Assembly (NCBI GenBank): GCA_038380795.1 | Contig: CM076270.1 | Span: 13,993,001-14,057,000 of the forward strand | DNA: 64,000 bases | Direction: 5' to 3' | Origin: Pyrocephalus nanus | Taxonomy: Eukaryota > Chordata > Aves > Passeriformes > Tyrannidae | Shown here: positions 55,893 through 64,000 of the stretch, piece by piece | Position numbering within the stretch: position 1 is the stretch's first letter | Layout: every line of letters begins with the position of its first letter | Made by a program: the position numbers and the translations under genes | The notes under the pieces: model-generated | Database searches by the model: none | Told to the model about the DNA's origin: nothing | What the model saw: the letters and a program-made list of their open reading frames with translations, nothing else

Positions 55893-57496
55893 CCTTTACA
55901 GCCACCAGTTCTCCAGGGCAGTGAGCACTGCCAGGGATTTTAGCACCAACCCAGAGGAAGAACCACCAGTGAGGTCAACCAAGCACGATCCAAGACATTC
56001 CAGGTCAGGTTTAGTCTAAGTATCCAAGGTCTTACCATCCATTTGGCCCTCACAGGAGAATGTGACAGACAGATGAGATGGTGTCTAACACTCCAGCTAC
56101 ACTGGGAGCTGGGAGTTTTGAATGGTACCTGGATTTACCTCAGCAAAGCTGCAACAAGTCTGAAAACCAAGCTAAAATATGAGGCACAGTTCAAGCCCAG
56201 CAGGCGAGTCATGGAGAGGAAAACCCAGAGATAACATCCTGTTACCCATGGGAGCCCTTCCTGTGGTATTCACCACCCTGCAAGGTGAATATACCCCAGT
56301 TCATCACATTAAATCCAGGTAAAAAACAGCTACCAAAAGATCCCAAAAGGAATAAACATAGAGGGAAGTCCTACAAGTTTGCAGTTTGTATTTTATCCAG
56401 ATATTTAGATATTTCTATACCACGCTCAGTTCTACTGTGAAAGGATCAGGCATGAATTTTTCTAGTCCTGGAAGACACGAGGCTGAGAGAAATTCTCTGT
56501 ACACAGGAAAAGGTAAGAAAACCCACTGCCAGCCTAGCACACATTATTTTAGCCCCATTGCAGGGATGAAAGTCTCAGAGGATAAAGACTGGCACCCAGA
56601 CAGGCCTTGGGATTTCAGCTGAGATCCTACAAAGTGGACGCAGCAAGTGCTGCACACCAAGTCTCTTGTCCTACCTGCTCTGCTGCAGCTGGGCTCCCTC
56701 TTCTCTTGCTGCCATCACTTCTCCTCCATCTTCCATGCCTAAAATACAGCTTCAGTTTTCTGCCTTCTGCAGTTCAAAGATTTGGCTCCTGACTCTACAT
56801 CTTGCATCTCCCAACTACAGTCACCTCCTGTCTTGATCTCAGCTTCCCAAGCCATTGGGGAACTAGTCTGTGCTCTGACAACAGCAATCTTGCACCATTT
56901 GCTTTCTTGAATTTATCTTTGAGTTACTTCCCTGGATTTGCTCTTCTGGAAGTCAAATTCCTCCTTCTTTTCCTTCCTCCTTCTCTCCACAGCTGCTCCA
57001 GGCTGCTGTAGAGTCTGTGCTCACCTTTTCTGCTCTGCAGTCACAGCCCCAAATCCCCGCAGTTAACCCCAGGGAATCCCTTTCTGCCATCTGAATGTGG
57101 CATTCCTTGCAGCCAGGGCATCTGTAAAACTGATTTCTACAGTTCCTGCCTGCAAAATAAAGTGAGCCACATCTCCCCCTCCTGCTTTAAGCACCTGGCC
57201 AAGGGCTTCCTATTTACAGCTGATGGAGATGGGCAGCACCTGCCCAGAATCCATTTCCCCTTCAGACATAAATCACCACAGCTGCCAGGCCCTGGAGCAG
57301 TTGCCTCCTCATTTCAGGTGCTGAGAGGCAGCCAGGAGATTGAGTTTGTGCAAACTACTGGTGCCCACACTTCCCAGTCTGTGCTCACATCCCAGAGGTC
57401 CTGACCTGCTTTCATGCCTGTTGGTTTGCAGTAGATGGCACCAGCTCAAGGTTCAATCCACACCATGATAACCCTGGTGGCAGCTCCCACCCCAGG
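55893..57496. other. Unique non-coding stretch
   Basis: Nothing recognised. 56600-57000 is pyrimidine-rich. Confidence 0.5.
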
Positions 57497-57536
57497 ATAA
57501 AACAAAATACAGTAAAATAAAATGAAATAAAATAAA
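57497..57536. repeat. (AAAAT)n-type A-rich microsatellite
   Basis: Repeated 'aaaataa', 'aaataaaat' and 'gaaataaaataaa' steps, about 40 bp. Confidence 0.85.
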
Positions 57537-58614
57537 CCTAGGGAGTCACTAATACAGGTGAAGGAATAAAATTCACCACTGTCCAGACTGAGACAGGCTC
57601 TCCTCCTCCCCCAAACTGCTAAATCTTCCCCTATCTGCCACGTCTATCATGCAGGCTCTGGGCTTCAGCAGCCTGAGATCTATTTCCTATAAATTTTCTT
57701 CACAGTGCCTACAACACTTGTAGTCTCTCTAAAATAATGATTGGAGGGTGGATAGAGGAGAACAAACAGTTCAGATGAACAGTTTATCTGATGAATTTAG
57801 CCTCTTCTTCTGTTCCTGCAATATCAGGTGGACAAATCCAATTTCCTCAAATGCATTTGTTGTTTGAGTTTATTTGACAAATACTTGCCCAAACAATTGC
57901 CTCTACATCCACTTAGCAAATATTTAAAATATGAACTGCACTGTTTAGTGAATCCCCTGGCACTGCACTGGTCCCTGGTGGAGCAGAAAAGTTAGTTTTC
58001 CCCCCAGTATTAGTTATTTCTGCATTTCAAATTAAATTTTTTTGCCAGCTCTTATTCTCTTGCTGATAATACCAGATGATTCCATGGTGCTTATTAGGAA
58101 AGGAGCTGGTCAGTTGTATCCTGATGAAATCGAGTTTTGCTGGGAAGCAATAACCCACTGGAGCAGACACATTTCATCAGAAACACCCCCCCCCCCCCCC
58201 CCATAATCAAATGGCTTGCAGCAGCTGAAGCAGAATCCAGCTCTCAGAAATCCCTGAGGGTTGTTCTCCCAGGCTGCAGCCCTGCATTTGTGTCAGTCAC
58301 CTGTCAGGTCCACATCTCCACCTGAAAACTGGGAAGTTCTGGTACTGTCGACCTTCTTTGAGCTGAGGAAGTCCTGTGACAAGCATGGCTACATAAGGGA
58401 GCCAGAGAAAAAGGGGTCCCAGGCATTTTTTGCCCCAAAAGGAGGCCGAGGGAGCTGGGCTTAGGGGGTCCTAACAGCAGCTTTCCAGTACCTGCGTGGG
58501 AGTTTCCAAGGAGCTGAAGCCAGGGATTTACCAAGAGGAGGGACATGGGAGACAACTGAAACAACCAGATATAAACAACTGGATACAACAATAACCCCCA
58601 TAAGGATGGTCTAA
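57537..58614. other. Unique non-coding stretch
   Basis: It contains the C17 run at 58186-58202 and an AT-rich patch at 57840-58060. Nothing else recognised. Confidence 0.5.
58186..58202. repeat. Poly-C tract (C17)
   Basis: Seventeen uninterrupted C. Runs of this length often vary and are error-prone in sequencing. Confidence 0.93.
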
Positions 58615-58762
58615 AGGGGTACAGATTGCCCAGAGAGGCTGTGCAGTTCCACCCTTGGAGAGACCTCAACCCTGCTCCGATCCCAAAACTAACCCCGATG
58701 TAAGATGTTGGACAAAAGACTTCCTGAGTCCCTTTCCACCTGAGCTATTCCAGCCCATGACC
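58615..58762 (+). mobile_element. CR1 LINE, 3' end, sense, decayed
   Basis: 'attgcccagagaggctgtgc', 'cacccttggagagacctcaa', 'gatgttggacaaaagacttc' and 'gtccctttccacctgagcta' match the CR1 end in order. The central 'tgaccctgcttgagcaggg' part is largely lost. Older than most copies here. Confidence 0.75.
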
Positions 58763-60939
58763 CTGGGAAATCTGCTCGAGTGCTGCTCAAGCTGACAAAA
58801 ATGATGGTTACACAGAGTGGCAGCAGAGCTGGGGGGATATAACATCATAGCTTGGCTGAAGTTTGTTTCTAGAATTGCCTGTTTATGGCAAGATTTGGGG
58901 GGAAATAATAACATCCATTTTTGATCCAAACTGGACTAGAACCAAGACTTGAAGAAAAGCTGAGGAACAAACATCTGCATTTCAGCAAACTCAGCTACAA
59001 AGGCTCATCATTTCAGACCTAGGGAAAATCAATTTCTAGGTCTCATGATTACAAAGAAAACCTCAAGAGCTCAAAGAGTTCAACCAGAACCAGAAGGCAA
59101 ATAAAAAGAAATCACAATTCATTATTCATCAAAATCTTCTCCAATCTGTTTTAAGACCATGTCAGGATATTTTAGCACTGCAGGTATCAATAGTGGTAAA
59201 AAACCCTGCAAATGTGACTTTGAAATTTGCTTTTTTTTTTTTTTTTTCCTGCCAATAAAAATCTCATTGCTTGAATGTTCCTGGAAACGTACCAGGGAAA
59301 GGTTGGGAATATCGCCCAAGCAAATTCACTTAAGAATTCAAACAAACACATCAGGACACAATTTCGCTTTTGTCACCCAGCTCTGAGGGAAAGATGAGCA
59401 GTTTGGGAGAGGGCAGGAAAAGAATAAATGCTTCATTAAACCTGTTTTCAGGCAGAGGAACAACAGACAACCTGTTACTGGAACCAGCCTCCGCTGCTCT
59501 TTAGTCAATGGAGAGCCTTTGAACGCAACATTGGGTCAGACTGCAGCTCTTCATATTCCCATTATTTATTCTGGGACTCAGAGGGATGCAGCCAGGACAA
59601 CCCATCCTTCTGAGCTGTGTACCAGTGTGAGAGAGGGAGGGATTTCACATTCTCACTCCACAAACTCCCACTCACTGCCAAGAGCAGCAAATGACACGCG
59701 AGCACAACAGGCAGGCAGACAAAGAAATAAAACAGGCATTCTGAAACACCATTAATTCCTTCCCTCATCACCAGGACACTCGACTCATCCAAAAAGTAAA
59801 AAAAAGGGGCACCGGGGGGTGGCTCTGGAAGGGGATTTTTTGAGGGGTTTGTGCTGTTTTCTTAACCTTCAGCCCAGCTGTGTTTAAACATTCACAGGAC
59901 CGGGTAAGGGGAGAGATGATGGTTGGGGTTTTCAAGTTCCTTCCTTGCTTTGAGAGGAATAAAGCACCAGCAACCTTCCTCCAAGAACCACAGAGTTTTT
60001 CTAGGCTGGGCTGTCCAGTAGCTTTCCTACAGAAAATTGGGTTGTCAGCCAGGAACACCACCACATCTCCAGCAAGCACCCAAACCTTCAGCTGAGGGCT
60101 CCTCCCCTCCTGGGAGATGTGGAAACAATTCCTACCAGCCCATCTCTGGGTCTCACAAAATTAAAATAATTGGGCTCTACAGCTCTGAAATGAGATTTTT
60201 CCAGTTCTCCATCCCTGGGAATGTTTTTTTTTGTTATGTGCCTTGGAGAAGGTGTGCTCTGCTCAGAGGGGCTGCAATTGCTCCTGGATGTCCTCTAATC
60301 CCTGGCTCCAGCTCTGACTCAGCCTCTCTACAGAGCACTCCATAATGGACTGGCTCGCTCTGGCTACATGCTTTATATCTCTTTAGCTCCATGAGCAGAC
60401 GGAGTCGAGGGACAGCAGGATTTATATTTCTTGCTCGAGTTGCAGCTTGGCTTGGTGGAAATAAAAACGGGAAACGATGAGGAAACGGCACCAAAACAGC
60501 ATTTACCTCAAGGGCTTTGGAGCCTCTACATTCTACCTGGGTAGGGTTTGCTGGGTCAGCAATAATTCCAGGCCTTCCTCCCCAGCTGAAGAGGAGGAGG
60601 CCCAAGGTATGGTTCTCCTCCCCAGACCCTGTGATGGATGGAAGGGAGCATCCAGAAGTGTAGTGAAATATTCCACTGGCCAGGGTCGATTTAGATAATC
60701 CAGCCCAGACCATTTCCTTCAGGCCAAATAAAGGAAAACCAGGAAATGCTTCTGACCTCTGAGGGCTCTAAAGGGAGAGAAAAGGAGGCAGAGGTATGAA
60801 AGCCAGCAGGGAGATTGACAAGGGCTCAGGAAAGAGCAGCACAGTAGGCTCGGAAACTCCTTCCCTTTCTCTGTGTTTCATACAATCAGAGAGGAGAAGG
60901 GAAAACCAGGAGAGGGAGGGAATTACAACGAACACGAAA
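58763..60939. other. Unique non-coding stretch
   Basis: It contains T17 at 59231-59247. The 159-codon minus frame at 60234-60713 has no recognisable domain and overlaps plus frames. Confidence 0.45.
59231..59247. repeat. Poly-T tract (T17)
   Basis: Seventeen uninterrupted T. Confidence 0.92.
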
Positions 60940-61220
60940 GCTTCCAGATTAATTAATTACCCCTTTTTAGTTTGTTAAAAAGGAGGATAGAAATATCCAC
61001 GTCTGCTCCTCTTGGAAGGCAACCCTGGCGCTTGCTCCCAACAGCCCCCCCGCCCGCGCGCAGGGATAATTAATCCATGATGGGATGGATCAGCCCGAGC
61101 CACCGTAAAACAGAGGGATCTATTTCTCCTGCGCTTTCCCCCTCCTCCCCAAAGAGACATCTGAAACTTATCATGTAATAAATGTTTCTTGGATGGAAGG
61201 GGAGGTATTGTTCTCTTGCT
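60940..61220. promoter_or_regulatory. Candidate conserved block: TTAATTAATTA core plus CpG patch
   Basis: TTAATTAATTA lies at 60949-60959 and 'gggataattaatccatgatg' near 61063. A CpG-dense 'cccgcccgcgcgc' sits between them near 61049, followed by 'cagcccgagccaccgtaaaa'. The mixture of homeodomain cores and CpG, without repeats, resembles conserved enhancers. Inferred only. Confidence 0.32.
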
Positions 61221-61541
61221 GTGGAAACAATCCCGGCAGCGGGGCCAGCCAGGAGGGAGTGGGGCCGGATACCTCACTTGGCCACTCTTATGATATCCTG
61301 TATGGCAGGGAGGCCTCTAAAGGACACGTTTTGTGGTGCTCCCTCTGAACAGCAGTGCTCAGGAGGGCAGGGTGAGCTGGCTTTAGCCAAATGAGATGAC
61401 ATCAGGGTGCTCCCCAGGATGTTGCACGTGTCAAAGGTGGGCTTCCCTCTGTGAAGGATCCATGGGACAACCTGGCAGGCAACAGGACACCTCTGGGACC
61501 AGGGAGGTGGCCCAGAGTCCATCACAACACACCCATTATTT
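61221..61541. other. Unique non-coding stretch
   Basis: Nothing recognised. Confidence 0.5.
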
Positions 61542-61768
61542 ATTAGATATTAGAGAAAGGTTATTCCCCCAGAGGGTGGCTGGGCTTTGAACAGGCTCCC
61601 CAGGGCAGTGGGCACAGCCCCAAGGCTGCCAGAGCTCCAGGAGGGTTTGGATGATCCTCTGGGGCACAGGGGCTGACTCTTGGGGATGGGCCTGTGCAGG
61701 GTGAGGAGGTGGACTCCATTAACCTTGTGAGTCCCTTTCAACTCAGAATATCCTGTGATTCTGTGTGA
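61542..61768 (+). mobile_element. CR1 LINE, 3' 225 bp, sense
   Basis: 'attagagaaaggttattccc', 'ccagagggtggctgggcttt', 'caggctccccagggcagtgg', 'gctccaggagggtttggatg', ending 'tcctgtgattctgtgtga'. Same subfamily as the copies at 13.2, 25.9 and 32.7 kb, opposite strand to the first and third. Confidence 0.96.
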
Positions 61769-63083
61769 TCTCTGACCAAACTCCCATCCATCCCTCTCCA
61801 TCACACCCTGCTGGAACGTGGCTGAGGTTGGGAGCAGCCGCTCTGCACAAGTCCAGCCTTTCTACAGGCATCTCTCCTTCAATTTGACACTTGCCCCTGG
61901 TCCAAAGAATCTAGAAACAAGCAGCTCTGGACTCTTAGCTTCCAATTATAACAGAATTGACCATCCTCCAGCAAGCATCCTGATTCTTTTCCTTCCTGTT
62001 CACTCTCCAAGGTGCAATGTTTCACCCTCAGACACCTTTTTCACCCCCACACACCTTTTTCACCCCCTCACTGCCACACATTCTGAAGGGCAGGAGCTCT
62101 CTTTTGCTGTGTACACAGCATAAACCCTGCTTCATCAGGGTGTGGATTTTCCCACCCTGTCTAACTAAAAAACCCCTCGTGCCATGCTCTCCACGCCCCT
62201 TTGCTGGTGTTTCTCTGGAGCTATGGAAGGTTTCCTGAGGAGAACAGGATAGGCCACCCCTTACCTACTCAAGCCCCTTTGATCTGCCGTGGTTGGGCAC
62301 TCTCAAAGCATGGAAACTGCATGAGAACAGAGCTCCCCAGCGCTGAGCTCACCCCTGATCCCAGCATCCCATTTGCATCTGTTTATCAGGAACATTGCTG
62401 CTTTCTGCTGACATCCAAATATTCTTGGCGTGAAGGAGCTGCTGACATTTATTCCTGAACTGCCACATTTCAGGAGCTTTGGCTAAGACTCGAGTTACAT
62501 AGGAAAAGAGAAGGGACTTGTTACTTGGTGAAGATAAGTCTTCTACAGTCTATCAGTCTAGATTAGATTTGGGTCACTTTCTCTATTAATTTCCCTAGAT
62601 GATTATTTTTAAGGCTCTTTCAAAGAAACACTTGAGCTCAGTACAATGTTCTTGATTGCAACCAGAACTGGCTGAAAAATGCTGAACTAATTGAAAGAAA
62701 TTTTCTTTTTCATTCTTTCCTCAAAACATTTCCAGGGTTTTTGGTCAGTACTTGGAACTGTGAAAAATCCCCCTGGGCTCCACTGTACAGCAGCAAAAAG
62801 CTTTTTCCACGGCGTCAGCAGCATTTCAAAATCCTGCCAGTTGATCTTCTGGCTGCAAAGTGACTTCTCTGTCTATCAAAGATAGAGGGATGTCATGACA
62901 CCTTTATGTTTTCATCACAACACCCCTTACACTGACATCCAGGTTGTGGAGAAATGTTCCCCCTACTTCTCCATCAGGACGTGCTCCGAGCACATCCCAA
63001 AGCTCCCTAAGAGCCATTGCCATCATTAATCCCATCTCTCACGTGGGAAAGCTGAGGCACAGAGTGGGAGCAGCTCCCAAAGC
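61769..63083. other. Unique non-coding stretch
   Basis: It contains the 19-bp tandem repeat at 62021-62070 and an AT-rich patch at 62520-62720. Nothing else recognised. Confidence 0.5.
62021..62070. repeat. 19-bp tandem repeat, about 2.6 copies
   Basis: Units 'ttcaccctcagacaccttt' (62021-62039) and 'ttcacccccacacaccttt' (62040-62058) and a partial third unit from 62059. Confidence 0.88.
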
Positions 63084-63305
63084 ATAGAATCACAGAATCA
63101 TTAAGGCTGGAAAAGACCTCCAAGATCATGAAGTCCAACTTTCAGCCCACTAAAACACATTTCCAAGTGCCACATTCTGCTGACTTTTAGAACACCTCCA
63201 GGGGTGGTGACTCCACCACTTCCCCGGGCAGCCCCTTCCAATGCCTGACCGCTCTTTCAGTGAAGAACCTTTACCTGATGTCCAAGCTGAACCTCCCCTG
63301 GAGGC
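63084..63305 (-). mobile_element. CR1 LINE, 3' 220 bp, antisense
   Basis: 'cacagaatcattaaggctgg', 'aaagacctccaagatcatga', 'catttccaagtgccacattc', 'ggtggtgactccaccacttc', ending 'gaacctcccctggaggca'. Same subfamily as the 32.0 kb copy. The minus strand retains SGIGRGCPGKWW, a frame-shifted reading of the ORF2 C-terminus. Confidence 0.95.
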
Positions 63306-63879
63306 AGAAATCTGCCACCTCCCAAGTCCCCACAGGGATCTCCACACACTAAACCATGACAAGGTGTCCTACCACACACACAAACCTCCACATCCCCCTT
63401 CGAGCAGGTGCCAGCAGCCAGTCCCCATCCCAAACTGCAAAGCCTGGTGAGACCATCTGTCCCTCCAGCCCATGGCCTCCTCTTGATGCTCCCACTGGCT
63501 GATTCCTCCTCACCAGCATCCATCTCCATGGCTCCCAGGAAGATGGCAAATTCCACATCAAACAAGAAGGAAACCAAACAACCACCCACCCATGACGCCA
63601 GGGCTCTCTGGCAGAGGGGAGAGGTTTCTGCATTGCTCATTTTCTGCCGAGTTAACACAAGCTAAACAATCTCCTTTCTTCCCCATGCATTTCTTTTCCA
63701 GGCAGCTCCCCCTCCCCTTCCTTTCTTTTTCCATTTCAGCTACCTCAAGCAGAAGGCCCTCCGAGGCACAAGTGACTTCAAAGACACCAGGTCCAATGTG
63801 CAGCAAGTGATAAAAACCTACACAGCATGTGTTGGGCAAATTAATATCCCCTCCAGAGCCACCAGCTCCTCAGTCCCAG
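63306..63879. other. Unique non-coding stretch
   Basis: Nothing recognised. Confidence 0.5.
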
Positions 63880-64000
63880 CAGCACCATAATGAGATGTTG
63901 TACCGAAGGGGAGGGGGAACTCGGTGCAGAAGGGGTGATGTATTTAATGTATGCAAATTGACTCGCATGCAAATTGCCACTAAGTTAAAAATAACGCATT
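63880..64000. promoter_or_regulatory. Candidate POU/octamer element (continues past window)
   Basis: Two copies of ATGCAAATTG start at 63951 and 63967, 16 bp apart on the same strand. They lie in AT-rich sequence with 'gatgtatttaatgt' and 'taagttaaaaataacgc'. ATGCAAAT is the canonical octamer bound by POU factors. The block may extend beyond 64000. Confidence 0.4.

Noticed and set aside
1..64000. tRNA, rRNA, snRNA or CRISPR array
   Set aside because: No cloverleaf with A/B boxes, no rRNA-like conserved segment and no regularly spaced repeats were noticed on reading both strands. A covariance-model scan would be needed to exclude small or decayed RNA genes.

Overview
The window reads as 64 kb of non-coding vertebrate nuclear DNA from a bird, most likely a passerine or a close relative. 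The case rests on repeats. There are about twenty dispersed copies of CR1, the dominant LINE of bird genomes, many with the diagnostic 3' end (ATTCTGTGATTCTGTGA-like on the sense strand, or its complement at the left end of antisense copies). Their subfamily types are familiar from avian genomes. I saw no Alu-, B1- or L1-like sequence and no operon-like or organellar structure. Base composition is intermediate, with locally CpG-rich and locally AT-rich patches. I found no convincing protein-coding exon, tRNA, rRNA or CRISPR array. All open frames are short, or lie in stop-poor composition or inside CR1.

Layout. 1-8.5 kb: the 3' end of a plus-strand CR1, then unique sequence with a GATA-motif cluster near 4 kb. 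8.5-18.7 kb: a remnant of CR1 reverse transcriptase (8.56 kb), a TAAT-rich block (11.7 kb), CR1 copies at 13.2, 15.2, 15.8 and 18.4 kb, and the best enhancer-like block of the window at 17.4-17.8 kb, ending in an A37 tract. 18.7-32 kb: mostly unique sequence with a CpG-dense patch at 19.8 kb, two stop-poor stretches (24.2-24.9 and 28.7-29.4 kb), a degenerate minisatellite at 29.8 kb, and regulatory-looking blocks at 27.0, 30.1 and 31.0-31.5 kb. 32-43 kb: CR1 copies, including a long decayed ORF2 copy at 38.6-39.5 kb with a large internal deletion, and a purine-rich tract at 41 kb. 43-55 kb: enhancer-like blocks at 44.7 and 47.3-48.1 kb, a CR1 with an inverted 5' end at 48.85 kb, a probable solo LTR at 49.2-49.7 kb, and a hydrophobic open frame at 54.2-54.5 kb. 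55-64 kb: a T31-(GTTTTT)n microsatellite, a CR1 nested in an older CR1, more CR1 tails, and a closing AT-rich block with two identical octamer motifs 16 bp apart.

Interpretation. Gene emptiness together with several homeodomain-, POU- and GATA-motif-rich blocks fits an intergenic desert or a large intron near a developmental gene. That is inference: no exon is visible to name the gene. The interesting content is (a) candidate conserved regulatory elements and (b) the insertion history of the CR1 copies (nesting, twin-priming-like inversion, microhomology deletion). I did not find a clearly new biological system. Motif matches alone are weak evidence, and cross-species alignment is the decisive test.
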